From Pseudomonas fluorescens (GTDB lineage: Bacteria; Pseudomonadota; Gammaproteobacteria; Pseudomonadales; Pseudomonadaceae), in contig NZ_CP015225.1 of NCBI RefSeq assembly GCF_001623525.1, positions 3,720,001-3,784,000 on the forward strand: a stretch of 64,000 nucleotides of DNA, read 5' to 3'. Below, piece by piece: positions 1 through 8,873 of this stretch. Each line of letters begins with the position of its first letter. The first letter of the stretch is position 1. Both the position numbers and the translations under genes were made by a program. Below the pieces are notes generated by a model. It did not search any database and was not told the origin of the DNA. It saw nothing but the letters and a program-made list of their open reading frames with translations.

Positions 1-918
1 ATTGAGGAACACATTGCCGCTGGTGGCCAGCCCTTCGTTGATCGCCAAGTCACCTTGGGTGCCGATGCTGACGTCACCAGTGTTATTCACACCAGTGGTG
101 ACCTTGACCACGTTGCCGCTGCCATCGGTTTCGGTCAGCGTGCCAACCTTCAGGTTACCGGTGTTGTTGAAGGCGACCTTGCCCGCCTCGCTGGCGATGT
201 CACCCACCACGTTGCCGTTGTTGCGCAACTCGAAGTCGCCACCGTTGAGGGCCAGGCCGTCGGCGGTGATGTTGCCGTTGCCATCCTGGGTGGTCTTGCC
301 GTCGACATTGAGGAACACATTGCCGCTGGTGGCCAGCCCTTCGTTGATCGCCAAGTCACCTTGGGTGCCGATGCTGACGTCACCAGTGTTATTCACACCA
401 GTGGTGACCTTGACCACGTTGCCGTTGCCATCGGTTTCGGTCAGCGTGCCGACCTTCAGGTTGCCGGTGTTGTTGAAGGCGACCTTGCCCGCCTCGCTGG
501 CGATGTCACCCACCACGTTGCCATTGTTGCGCAACTCGAAGTCACCACCGTTGAGGGCCAAGCCATCGGCGGTGATGTTGCCGTTGCCATCCTGGGTGGT
601 CTTGCCATCGACATTGAGGAACACATTGCCGCTGGTGGCCAGTCCTTCGTTGATCGCCAAGTCACCTTGGGTGCCGATGCTGACGTCACCAGTGTTATTC
701 ACACCAGTGGTGACCTTGACCACGTTGCCGTTGCCATCGGTTTCGGTCAGCGTGCCGACCTTCAGGTTGCCGGTGTTGTTGAAGGCGACCTTGCCCGCCT
801 CGCTGGCGATGTCACCCACCACGTTGCCATTGTTGCGCAACTCGAAGTCACCACCGTTGAGGGCCAAGCCATCGGCGGTGATGTTGCCGTTGCCATCCTG
901 GGTGGTCTTGCCATCGAC
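1..918 (-). repeat. Three 306-bp tandem repeats coding 102 residues each in the adhesin
   Basis: Copies run 1-306, 307-612 and 613-918, each beginning with attgaggaacacattgcc. The second and third differ at one base that I can see (position 31 of the unit); the first differs at under ten. The period is a multiple of three, so copy-number change keeps the frame. Each coded unit contains the segments TTQDGNGNITADGLALNGGD and NNTGDVSIGTQGDLAINEGL. The array may continue past the window edge. Confidence 0.95.
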
Positions 919-3900
919 ATTGAGGAACACATTGCCGCTGGTGGCCAGTCCTTCGTTGATCGCCAAGTTACCTTGGGTGCCGATGCTCACATCGCCGGTG
1001 TTGTTCACCCCGGTGATGGTTGTCTGCGTGCCGTCGGCATGGGTCGCGGTCAGCGAACCCACCTTGAGGTCTGCGCTGTTGTTGAATTGGACCTTGCCCG
1101 CCGCGCTGGCGATGTCGCCAATCACGTTGCCGGTGTTGCCCAGCGCGTAATTGCCGCCCAGCAGCACCAGGCCGCTGGCATCCAGTTTGGCCCCGGCGTC
1201 GCCGGACTGGGTGGTGTTGCCCGCCACTTCCAAGGTGATGATGTCGTCGGCACGGGTCTGGCCCTGGCTGGCATCGTCTCGAGGGCCGTTTTCTATGGTG
1301 ATGCCTTTTACCAACGTCAGGTCGTGATCGGTTTTCAGGGTGACCGCCTCATCGGAGGTAATCCCCACGGTACCGTCCACGGTGCCCACCGTCAGGTTGC
1401 CATTGCCGGCAAATGCCAGGCTGCCGACATCGGCGGCAATGACACCCACGTCATGCCCGCCCTTGCCCAGTTGGAAGTCACCTTCGCCACGCAAGGCCAA
1501 TTCGTCTGCGGTAATGGTCGCGCCAGTTCCCTGAGTCGCACCTTTGCCCGCGTCGACGCTCAGCGTCAGTCCCTTGCCGGTGGTGCCGTCTTCGTCGGTG
1601 CCTTCGGGATCCTTGAGCATCAGATCGCCCAGCAAATCCAGGACGCCGTTGGCGACCAGGGCCAGATCGTCCTTGAACGTCGCGCCTTCATCGTCGACGG
1701 TGATGTTGCGCGTCTTGTCGTTGCCGATGACGACCTTGTCGAAGCCATCCTGGATGTTGGCCAGGTCAGCGTCGGACAGCACCAACGGATCGTTAGGCCC
1801 GGTCACCTCCGGGTCGTCGCTGCCGCCCAGGTGGATGTCCAGGCCATCGGTCTTCTGCTGCAGGGTGAGACTGCCGCTACCGGAAACGCTCGCAGCGAGA
1901 TCGATTTCGTCGGCGGTCAGGCTCGTATCGCCCTGGGTGAGCAGGGCCTGGCCGACCGTGAGCTTGTCCGCGACAAGGTTCAGGTCACCGGTCTGGGTCA
2001 TGCCGGCGACCGGCACGCCTTGCGGGTTTGTCGGGGTCTGGCTATCGGGAATGGTTACAACGCCGACGGTCAGGTCATCGACATCGGCAAAGCTGACCGT
2101 GCCGGTGTCGCTGGAGATGGTGTTGACGTCGTTGGCCGCGTTGTCGAGATCATGGGTAGCGCCGTCACCCAGCAACACCAGGCCATCGGCGACAAGGGCA
2201 CCACCGGCGGTCTGGTCGACCTTGCCACCGTTGCTCTGCAACACCAGGACGGGGGCCGGCTTGGTGTCATCGTTACCAGTGCCCGGGGCGTCGGCCACGG
2301 TCAATTGGTCATTGATATGGATATTGCCGGTGCCGGCATTGAGGACGAGGTTGTCGTTGATGCGGGTCGCTTCGATGATGTTGATGTCACCGGTCATGTC
2401 TGCGCCGCCGATGTTGACGGAGGTGAACCCGTCGCCCAGTGCGCCGATGTCGGTGCCGGTCAGTTCCAACGAACCGGGGGCATCGCCCGTGCTGCCGCCC
2501 ACTGCGATGTCTTTGCTCGGCGTGTTGGTCTCAAGGGTGATGTTCCCATTGCCGGTGACACTGCCGACGCCGCCGTTGAAGTTGATGTCGTCCGCCTTGA
2601 TGGCCAGGTTGTTGTCGGTGCTGTTGAGGCTGCCATTGAACGTAATGGAACTGCCTTGCAGGCCCTTGCTGCCCGAGGTGTCGGTCTTGATGTTGTCAAC
2701 GTACAGCGAGCCACCGACCTGCTTGCCGGCGGTCTGGTCGAAACTGCCCGAGACGAAGACGAATTTGTACGTGCCGGCCTTGTCCGCCGTAGCCGTGTGG
2801 CTTTGCCAGTTCACCGCCCCCGTGCCGTTACCCGTTTCATTCAGGATGATCTGGTATTCGCCGGTATTGACGTTCAACAGGTAGCCGAAGACATCGTAGG
2901 TATCGCCGCCCGCGACCGGTTTGTAATCGAAGCTGACCTTTTCCCCGGCGGCCAGGGAGACCGTGCCCTCGCTCACGACCGAAGGGCCACGCATGATGCA
3001 GCCGGCGGGGGCGTTGAGGCAGTTGGAGGTATTCTCGGTCCCCAGCAGCAGCGCGGCGCCGCCATCCTCGCCTTGGCCAACGGCAGCGACCGGAGTGAGG
3101 GGTTTGTAATTCATGTCGCCCTGGTCGCCAGGGGAAACGCTCGGCGCATTGCCGTTCGTTGGCGAGGTCGTCGGCAACGTCGGATCATTCGGCGAGACCA
3201 CGCCATCCACCACGGTGACGCCCGTGAAGAACTGGTCGATGGACGTCTTCCAACCGACCAGGCCATTTTCGAAGTCGGCGTTCAGGAATTGTGAAGTGCC
3301 CAGCTCAACCGCACCGGTGTAGACCTGCTCGCCGCGGGTGAAGACTTTTGCGCCGTTGATAAACGTCTTGCCGGTGCCACTGGTGGTCGCATACAGGGCG
3401 CCCAGCGCGCTGTTACCGCCGACCATGTCGCTGAAGATGATCGAGCCCGAACCGGCATCGACGCGCAGTTGGCGGTTGTTGGCCACCGCATCGGAGTCCA
3501 CCACGCCGGCAAATACGACATTGCCGCCGTTGCTCTTCAAACTGACGTCGGTGTTGAGCGCGATTTTGCCGTTGAGAATCAACGCCAGGCTGTTGCCATT
3601 GCCTGCGCCGCTGGCGTCGATGTCACCGTTGAGGAAGATATTGCCGAAGACATAACGGCCTGTTGCGCCGTCGTCGTGTCCCGACTGCAACGTCAGCGTC
3701 CGGTCACCGCTGACGCTCTGCGGTGTGTAGTCGCCGTTCCAGTGAATGGTATTGTCGGCCTTGATTGCCACATCGGTGCCGCCGGCCAGGGCGGTGTCGA
3801 TCGCGTCGAAACCGACCGTGGCGGCTTGGCCGTTGGCGCCGCCCGTCAGCCCTCCATTACCCGGCCCCACGGTGACACTGTCCGGGTCGAGCAACCACAA

Positions 3901-5217
3901 GCCACCCTTGCCGTTCTTGGCCGAAGCATCGGCGGCTTTGCTCACCGCCAACTTGGCACCGCTGGTCTCGATCTTGCCGCCGTCGCCGCCCTTGGCACCG
4001 CCGGTGGCTTTCAGCGTGCCATCCACCCGCGTCACGCTGCCCGGCTTCTTGGTATCCGACCAGGCCACCACGGTACCGCCCTTGCCGTTGTCGGTCGCCG
4101 ATGCATCGAGCACGGCACCGGCGGCGATGGTGGTCTGGCTGGCCTGTTTGATCGCCGGGTCCTTGCCTTGCCAGCTACCGCCCACATAAATGTCGCCGCC
4201 GCCCTTGGCGCCGGTGGCGTCGAGCTCAGCGCCGCCGTTGATCGCGACATGCTCACCGGTCACGACAATCTTGCCGCCCTTGCCGGTCTCGGAGGACACA
4301 TCGATTCGCCCGGCGACTTGCACACCGCCCTGATCCCCCATCAGCGTCACCACGCCGTTTTCACCGATATCCAGGGAACGGGCTTCGATCAAACCGGTGT
4401 TGTTGATCACCGTGCTCGCCAGGGTTTCCGCCGCACGGGCGGTCAGCAGGATCCGGCCGGCATCGGCACGAATGGCGCCGCCGTTTTCGATCAGCGCTTG
4501 AAGCGCACCTTCTTTCACTTCCAACTGCACCGGCCCGCCCAGATCGAGCGTCACGACACTGCCGGCGCCCAGCAGCACATTACCCTTGTTCGCGGTGATG
4601 CTGCCTTCGTTGACGATTTTTGCGGCGATCAGGGCAATGGTGCCGCCTTGCGCGGCATTGATGTTGCCCTGGTTGACCACCGAGGCGGCGCTGGTGCCAC
4701 TGAAACGGTAGTTGCCCGCGAGGAAGTCTTCCGTGGTCATGCTGAGCGTGGACGCGACCAGGCCGCCTACATCAACCTGAGCACTGGGTGTGAACAGGAC
4801 GCCGTTGGGGTTGACCAGGAACACCTGGCCGTTGGCTTTCAGCGCGCCCTGAATCACCGATACATCCGAGCCCAACACGCGGTTCAATGCGACAGACGCC
4901 GCGCCCGGCTGGACGAACTGGACGGTGTTGCCTTTGCCGATGGAGAAGCTTTGCCAGTCAATCGCGAGCTTATCGCTGCCCTGATGAATGGCCATGTTGT
5001 TGCCGTTCTGATGAATGCTGCCGTTACCCGCCACGATGTTGCCGCCGGAAGGCAACGCCCCCGCCGCGGCGACCGAGGCGAAGACACTGCCGCCTACGCC
5101 GATGACGAGACTGAGCGATGTACGGCTTTTGTCTTTGCCGTGACTCTTGACCAACTCGGATGCTACCTGCCACGCGCCCATCACGGCATTCCAGACGACT
5201 CGGTAAACTCTATTCAT
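1..5217 (-). CDS. Filamentous haemagglutinin-like two-partner secretion adhesin (TpsA), C-terminus outside window
   Basis: The minus strand is open from an ATG at 5217 to the window edge (1739 codons) and the stop is not visible. The N-terminus MNRVYRVVWNAVMGAWQVAS is a typical extended signal peptide region, followed by a hydrophobic signal segment ending near residue 53. Residues 55-180 look like a TPS/haemagglutination-activity domain, with WQSFSIG at 89-95 and the NPNG motif at 136-139. The rest is Gly/Asn/Asp/Thr-rich beta-helix sequence ending in 102-residue repeats. Family knowledge: such proteins are exported by a TpsB pore and act in adhesion or contact-dependent competition. No TpsB gene lies upstream, so the partner must be beyond the left edge or elsewhere. 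The Shine-Dalgarno AAGGA sits about 13 bases from the ATG, which is long. The toxin or adhesin tip cannot be judged because the C-terminus is missing. Confidence 0.9.
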   Translation of the reverse strand, partial: MNRVYRVVWNAVMGAWQVASELVKSHGKDKSRTSLSLVIGVGGSVFASVAAAGALPSGGNIVAGNGSIHQNGNNMAIHQGSDKLAIDWQSFSIGKGNTVQFVQPGAASVALNRVLGSDVSVIQGALKANGQVFLVNPNGVLFTPSAQVDVGGLVASTLSMTTEDFLAGNYRFSGTSAASVVNQGNINAAQGGTIALIAAKIVNEGSITANKGNVLLGAGSVVTLDLGGPVQLEVKEGALQALIENGGAIRADAGRILLTARAAETLASTVINNTGLIEARSLDIGENGVVTLMGDQGGVQVAGRIDVSSETGKGGKIVVTGEHVAINGGAELDATGAKGGGDIYVGGSWQGKDPAIKQASQTTIAAGAVLDASATDNGKGGTVVAWSDTKKPGSVTRVDGTLKATGGAKGGDGGKIETSGAKLAVSKAADASAKNGKGGLWLLDPDSVTVGPGNGGLTGGANGQAATVGFDAIDTALAGGTDVAIKADNTIHWNGDYTPQSVSGDRTLTLQSGHDDGATGRYVFGNIFLNGDIDASGAGNGNSLALILNGKIALNTDVSLKSNGGNVVFAGVVDSDAVANNRQLRVDAGSGSIIFSDMVGGNSALGALYATTSGTGKTFINGAKVFTRGEQVYTGAVELGTSQFLNADFENGLVGWKTSIDQFFTGVTVVDGVVSPNDPTLPTTSPTNGNAPSVSPGDQGDMNYKPLTPVAAVGQGEDGGAALLLGTENTSNCLNAPAGCIMRGPSVVSEGTVSLAAGEKVSFDYKPVAGGDTYDVFGYLLNVNTGEYQIILNETGNGTGAVNWQSHTATADKAGTYKFVFVSGSFDQTAGKQVGGSLYVDNIKTDTSGSKGLQGSSITFNGSLNSTDNNLAIKADDINFNGGVGSVTGNGNITLETNTPSKDIAVGGSTGDAPGSLELTGTDIGALGDGFTSVNIGGADMTGDINIIEATRINDNLVLNAGTGNIHINDQLTVADAPGTGNDDTKPAPVLVLQSNGGKVDQTAGGALVADGLVLLGDGATHDLDNAANDVNTISSDTGTVSFADVDDLTVGVVTIPDSQTPTNPQGVPVAGMTQTGDLNLVADKLTVGQALLTQGDTSLTADEIDLAASVSGSGSLTLQQKTDGLDIHLGGSDDPEVTGPNDPLVLSDADLANIQDGFDKVVIGNDKTRNITVDDEGATFKDDLALVANGVLDLLGDLMLKDPEGTDEDGTTGKGLTLSVDAGKGATQGTGATITADELALRGEGDFQLGKGGHDVGVIAADVGSLAFAGNGNLTVGTVDGTVGITSDEAVTLKTDHDLTLVKGITIENGPRDDASQGQTRADDIITLEVAGNTTQSGDAGAKLDASGLVLLGGNYALGNTGNVIGDIASAAGKVQFNNSADLKVGSLTATHADGTQTTITGVNNTGDVSIGTQGNLAINEGLATSGNVFLNVDGKTTQDGNGNITADGLALNGGDFELRNNGNVVGDIASEAGKVAFNNTGNLKVGTLTETDGNGNVVKVTTGVNNTGDVSIGTQGDLAINEGLATSGNVFLNVDGKTTQDGNGNITADGLALNGGDFELRNNGNVVGDIASEAGKVAFNNTGNLKVGTLTETDGNGNVVKVTTGVNNTGDVSIGTQGDLAINEGLATSGNVFLNVDGKTTQDGNGNITADGLALNGGDFELRNNGNVVGDIASEAGKVAFNNTGNLKVGTLTETDGSGNVVKVTTGVNNTGDVSIGTQGDLAINEGLATSGNVFLN
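919..1200 (-). repeat. Diverged fourth copy of the adhesin repeat
   Basis: This stretch aligns with the 306-bp unit: the same attgaggaacacattgcc start and the same NVIGDIASAAGKVQFNN-type protein segment. It has many substitutions, so it is an older, N-terminal copy next to the homogenised ones. The upper boundary is approximate. Confidence 0.7.
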
Positions 5218-5519
5218 TTTTGTTCACTCATCCTTAATACGACGGGTCGTGCCATGACGACCAGGCGGTTCGCGTCGACAAATCAATGGAAAACCGCATC
5301 CGGACGGATGACGGCTTGAAAATCCCACAATGCTCCGTGCCATCATCTCTGCGGCTTGCCGATCGCGCTTTTGCTTGAGCGCCCGCGGCTTTTGATTGAA
5401 GGGATCGAATGAACTTTTTTCACGATGGGTGGGTAACGTGCATCGGGTGGAGGCTGGTCGCCTTCGTGGGCGAGCTATGCTGGAACGCTCCCATTTCGAC
5501 CGGAAGTTCGGCAGCGTTC

Positions 5520-5631
5520 GATCGTTCCTCACACTCGGCGTGGGAATGCCGCCAGGGACGCTCCGCGTTCCGCTTCCGGTGGCGACGCAGAGCGTCACGG
5601 GATGCATTCCCAGCAGAGCGTGGGAACGATC
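5520..5631. repeat. Imperfect 112-bp inverted repeat between the adhesin and the next gene
   Basis: The left arm begins gatcgttcc and the right arm ends ggaacgatc. Between them the arms match imperfectly through gcgtgggaatgc versus gcattcccagc and the gacgc/gcgtc blocks. It resembles a palindromic intergenic repeat common in Pseudomonas that differs from the REPINs elsewhere in this window. The surrounding gap, 5218-5712, shows no convincing gene. Confidence 0.7.
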
Positions 5632-5712
5632 GGATGGTGGGGGGTGATTGTCCATTTCGGTAGGGGTGCGGCTAAGATGACGCGCAGGGAAATCACAAGG
5701 AAGACAGGCGTG

Positions 5713-7221
5713 ATGCAAGCGCAATTCGATCCGTTGGTTCATATCGATTGGAAAACACCGGGCGGCGACCTGCTCGGGCTGTTGCAGCATTACTATCCCG
5801 ATATCGGTGTGTTTGCCGGTCCGGGGTTCGAGGCGTTGTTGGATGAGCTGTCCAACGAGATGCCCGAGGTCTGTTTCGAGGCACTGGCGCCGGTGTTGGC
5901 GGGCCAGGGTTATGACTTGTGGAACCTGGACGCCGGTGGCGATGATTATCGGCCGGTGATTGTCCCGGTCGCTCAACGCGAGGCGTTTGCCCGGCATTGG
6001 CAGGGCCAGCGCGGCGAGCCGAGGTTCACCGCGAGTTTGATCGAGCCGCCCAAACCTGCCGCCGTTGAACGCAAACCGGCCAAAGCCAAGCGCGGCAAGG
6101 TGAAGTGGCTGCAGGAAGTCCATGACTATCCCGGCGCCACCTATGTGCATGAATACAACTACCGCAACGGTTGGGCCGCCATTACCGAGCAGGACGAAGA
6201 CCAGTGGCTGTGCTTTCTGATCGATTACAACCAGTGGCCGCCCATCGAGCAGGACATGCTCGAACACCGCACCGACGGCGTGGACGCCGCGGACTTGCAG
6301 CTCATCGATGCCGATGCCCAGCGCAGCCTGTGGAAACGTCGGGTGATGCGCGGCGATTACAGTGCGGATGACCGTTACCAATACGAGATTCGTCACGGCG
6401 ATGAGATCACGGCGTTCGGACCTGCCGGGGTGCAGTGGCCGGAATTTGAACAGCCTTGCGTGGTGGTGGGCTCGGCGATATTCGAACGTCAGCGTATCTA
6501 CGAACCCGAGCATTTGACGCTGATCTGGCGGATCACCGCCGACAGCAGCGAGGTGATTTTCGAGCACGCGGATGAACTGACGATCCTGCCCGTCGGCCCG
6601 CGCCGCTTGCTGTTCATGCAGCACAACGGGCCGTTGTGCTGGATCTGGAGTCAGGACGCTCCCCAGCAAACCATCGCCGCCAAACCAATGCCCGTCGAGG
6701 CTTATAAACTCAGGGCGGCAAGCGCGTATCTGGGGGGCGATGAAATTTTGCTGTTCAGCGAAGGCGCGCGGCAGAACGTCGAGCATTCGGGGTATCAGGA
6801 GACGGTGCTGTTGGCGTGGCGCTTCAACTTCGTGACCGGCGCTTCGACGAAGGCGCCGTTGGACGGTTTCGGCAGTGAGCTACGCCAGGACACGCGCCTG
6901 CTTGTCACGCAGCCCAAGCAGGTCATTACGTTGCGCACCTTTCATGGGCAGCTTCATGTTGCCCGGGGGCATGGGGATTGGTGGGTGTGGAACTACAGCG
7001 CCAATACGTTTGGTACACACACCCTGGCCTGGTTTTGGAATCAGGACAGCCATGAGGTGGTGAAGCTGTCTTCCAAGGATATTGCGCGGGTGAAGCCGGA
7101 GATTCGTTACTTGGCGGCGCAGGATCGGTATCTGGCGTTCGAGACGGAGTTTGTCGCGCGGTTGCCGGGGTTCAGTGAGATGGTCGAGGCCAAGGGGGGC
7201 GAGGTTTTGGTTTTTGAGTGA
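5713..7221 (+). CDS. Protein of unknown function, about 502 residues
   Basis: I do not recognise this protein with certainty. The N-terminal part (QHYYPDIGVF, then GQGYDLWNLDAGGDDYRPV at about residues 66-84) resembles small DUF6630-like domains. A basic, Pro/Lys-rich linker (KPAAVERKPAKAKRGK) leads to a longer C-terminal region rich in Trp and beta-strand-like stretches. No signal peptide or membrane segment is seen, so it is probably cytoplasmic. An in-frame ATG at 5602 lies inside the palindromic repeat, so the start was put at ATG 5713; ATG 5677 is a possible alternative. It is followed directly by a GC hairpin and a REPIN, so it is probably a single-gene transcript. Confidence 0.8.
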   Translation: MQAQFDPLVHIDWKTPGGDLLGLLQHYYPDIGVFAGPGFEALLDELSNEMPEVCFEALAPVLAGQGYDLWNLDAGGDDYRPVIVPVAQREAFARHWQGQRGEPRFTASLIEPPKPAAVERKPAKAKRGKVKWLQEVHDYPGATYVHEYNYRNGWAAITEQDEDQWLCFLIDYNQWPPIEQDMLEHRTDGVDAADLQLIDADAQRSLWKRRVMRGDYSADDRYQYEIRHGDEITAFGPAGVQWPEFEQPCVVVGSAIFERQRIYEPEHLTLIWRITADSSEVIFEHADELTILPVGPRRLLFMQHNGPLCWIWSQDAPQQTIAAKPMPVEAYKLRAASAYLGGDEILLFSEGARQNVEHSGYQETVLLAWRFNFVTGASTKAPLDGFGSELRQDTRLLVTQPKQVITLRTFHGQLHVARGHGDWWVWNYSANTFGTHTLAWFWNQDSHEVVKLSSKDIARVKPEIRYLAAQDRYLAFETEFVARLPGFSEMVEAKGGEVLVFE

Positions 7222-7245
7222 GGGACCTTTCCGCGCTCAGAAACA

Positions 7246-7269
7246 CCGCAGCAGGTTGCCCCGCTGCGG
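7246..7269 (+). terminator. GC-rich hairpin after the unknown gene
   Basis: CCGCAGC and GCTGCGG form a 7-bp stem around a 10-base loop, 24 bases after the stop codon. There is no T-tract, so intrinsic termination would be weak; it may protect the 3' end instead. Confidence 0.35.
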
Positions 7270-7272
7270 TCT

Positions 7273-7404
7273 GTGGCGAGGGAGCTTGCTCCCGCTCGGC
7301 TGCGCAGCAGTCGTAAAACCTGCCGGCGCCGTTTTTCCTGATGCACCGTGGTGGATGGCCTTGGGGCTGCTGCGCAGCCCAGCGGGAGCAAGCTCCCTCG
7401 CCAC
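7273..7404. repeat. REPIN (REP doublet), gagggagcttgctccc flavour
   Basis: Two inverted REP units: GTGGCGAGGGAGCTTGCTCC at the left and its complement ending CTCCCTCGCCAC at the right. Each carries an inner palindrome (GGAGCTTGCTCC) and a ctgcgcag core. This is the commonest repeat type in the window; no RAYT transposase gene is present here to mobilise it. Confidence 0.92.
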
Positions 7405-7428
7405 GGGGTTCGCGGTGATTTCGAAGGC

Positions 7429-7974
7429 TCAGACCCGCAGCAACCCACGAAAGCCCCGCGCCGCGTAATACGACTGCACGCCATTGTGGTAGATGAACAC
7501 CCGGCCATAACGGTAGTCGCCAAAAATCGCCCCATCGAGCGAGCGAAGCTCTGGAGGGGTTGCCAGCCAACTGGATGTCTTGGCATCAAACTCGCCGAGC
7601 GTTTGCAGGGCTCGGTACTGCTCTTCCGTCAGCAGGGCGATGCCCATTTCTTCGGCCATTTCGACGGCACTGCCTTTGGGCTTGTTCTCCTTGCGTGCGT
7701 CCAGGGCGGCGCGGTCGTAGCAGAGGCTTCGGCGACCGGACGGGCTTTCTTTGGCGCAATCGCAGAAGGTGACAACACCGGTTTTCGGATCGAGGCCGAT
7801 CACGTCTGGCTCGCCGCCGGTGGCGTCCATGGCTTGGAGGGACGCCAGGGCATTGGGGTTGTTTTCGAGCCGGTTCTGGACGTCGGCCCAAGGGATGTCT
7901 GGGTGACGATTCAGGTTTTGTTCGAAGCGGGTTTTCAGGGTTTGGATGAGGTTGTCTTGTTCTTGTTTTTTCAT
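7429..7974 (-). CDS. DUF4256 domain-containing protein
   Basis: A 181-residue protein whose whole length matches the DUF4256 family, which has no known function. Recognisable features are ALQAMDATGGEPDVIGLD near residues 44-61, the segment CDCAKESPSGRRSLCYDR with three cysteines near 71-88, and a C-terminal FGDYRYGRVFIYHNGVQSYY. No signal peptide or membrane span is seen. The fold may be globular and cytoplasmic; the clustered cysteines could bind metal, but that is inference. It sits alone between a REPIN and the hydroxypyruvate isomerase gene, both genes reading leftward with a gap of about 108 bp. Confidence 0.88.
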   Translation of the reverse strand: MKKQEQDNLIQTLKTRFEQNLNRHPDIPWADVQNRLENNPNALASLQAMDATGGEPDVIGLDPKTGVVTFCDCAKESPSGRRSLCYDRAALDARKENKPKGSAVEMAEEMGIALLTEEQYRALQTLGEFDAKTSSWLATPPELRSLDGAIFGDYRYGRVFIYHNGVQSYYAARGFRGLLRV

Positions 7975-8082
7975 GGTGTGGAAGTCCGTGGGTGATCGGT
8001 TGCCAATTCCGCGTCTGGTTCAAGAATACCTAGGATAGACATACGGCAGATTTCCCACAGACATGGTCGCTCCCACAGGGGG

Positions 8083-8832
8083 TCAGGCGTTGAACTGCTT
8101 GATCCAATCAAGGCCTGCCACGGTAGAGCTGATGGGACGGTACTCACAGCCGATCCAGCCTTGGTAGCCGCGCCGCTCCAGGTCTGCGAACAAGGCCGCA
8201 AAATCCATATTCCCCGTCCCCGGTTCATGACGCCCCGGGCAGTCGGCAATTTGCACATGGACGGTTCGGTCATAGAAGCGAGCCAGGACGTCCGCCGCGT
8301 CCCCGGTCAGCCGTTGGGCGTGGTAAAGATCGAGGATCAGCCCGACACTCGGGAACGTCTCCAACACCTGTTGTGCCTTGCTGAAGTCGGACATGTAGTA
8401 GTCCGGCATTTCCTGCACGCAGATGACTTCGATCAGCGGCCGCAAACCCTGGTCCTCAAGGTATTTGACGGCGTACTCCAGGTTGCGCCCATAGATAAGC
8501 GCGGCGTCTTCCTGGACCGTAACGCCCGACATGATGTGGACATCCGAACATGCCAGCGCCTTCGCATAGCGAGCCGCCTGGAGCAAGCCGCTGCGAAACG
8601 CCTCTTCCTGGCCGCGCAAAGCCGCGATGCCTTTGGTCACGCCAGCCGGTGCGGCGAACTGGATCAACGGCAGGTTATGTTGAGTCAGATGATCGGCTAG
8701 AAGACTGGCGTCGAACTCATAGGGCGACGGGAATTCCACCGCGCGAAAGCCCGCAGCGGCGGCAGCTTCGATGCGTTGTAGAAAAGGCACTTCATTGAAT
8801 TGAAAACCGAGGTGAGCGTTGAACTTGGGCAT
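8083..8832 (-). CDS. Hydroxypyruvate isomerase / 2-oxotetronate isomerase family protein
   Basis: A 249-residue TIM-barrel sugar isomerase of the Hyi/OtnI family. The start MPKFNAHLGFQF and GFRAVEFPSPYEF match the family, and LIEVICVQEMP and the C-terminal GCEYRP carry the two expected catalytic or metal-binding glutamates. Family members interconvert hydroxypyruvate and tartronate semialdehyde, or 2-oxotetronates. ATG 8832 was chosen because the family usually begins MPKF or similar; ATG 8844, four codons upstream, is possible, and neither has an ideal Shine-Dalgarno. It lies about 30-40 bp downstream of the racemase-family gene on the same strand, suggesting one transcript and a shared small-acid substrate. 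The exact substrate cannot be told from sequence. Confidence 0.85.
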   Translation of the reverse strand: MPKFNAHLGFQFNEVPFLQRIEAAAAAGFRAVEFPSPYEFDASLLADHLTQHNLPLIQFAAPAGVTKGIAALRGQEEAFRSGLLQAARYAKALACSDVHIMSGVTVQEDAALIYGRNLEYAVKYLEDQGLRPLIEVICVQEMPDYYMSDFSKAQQVLETFPSVGLILDLYHAQRLTGDAADVLARFYDRTVHVQIADCPGRHEPGTGNMDFAALFADLERRGYQGWIGCEYRPISSTVAGLDWIKQFNA

Positions 8833-8873
8833 TGGGTAAATCATCCATCCTGGGAAGAAACGAAATCATCCGT

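Noticed and set aside
6..918. CRISPR-like direct repeats
   Set aside because: The unit is 306 bp without spacers and codes for protein; it is an in-frame tandem repeat.
55..3294. Long open frame on the plus strand opposite the adhesin
   Set aside because: It is an artefact of the repetitive, GC-biased minus-strand coding region; its protein is a repetitive Gly/Val/Ala text without a domain, while the minus frame has a full ESPR and TPS domain.
3469..5319. Second long plus-strand open frame opposite the adhesin N-terminus
   Set aside because: It runs over the adhesin start codon and has no family features.
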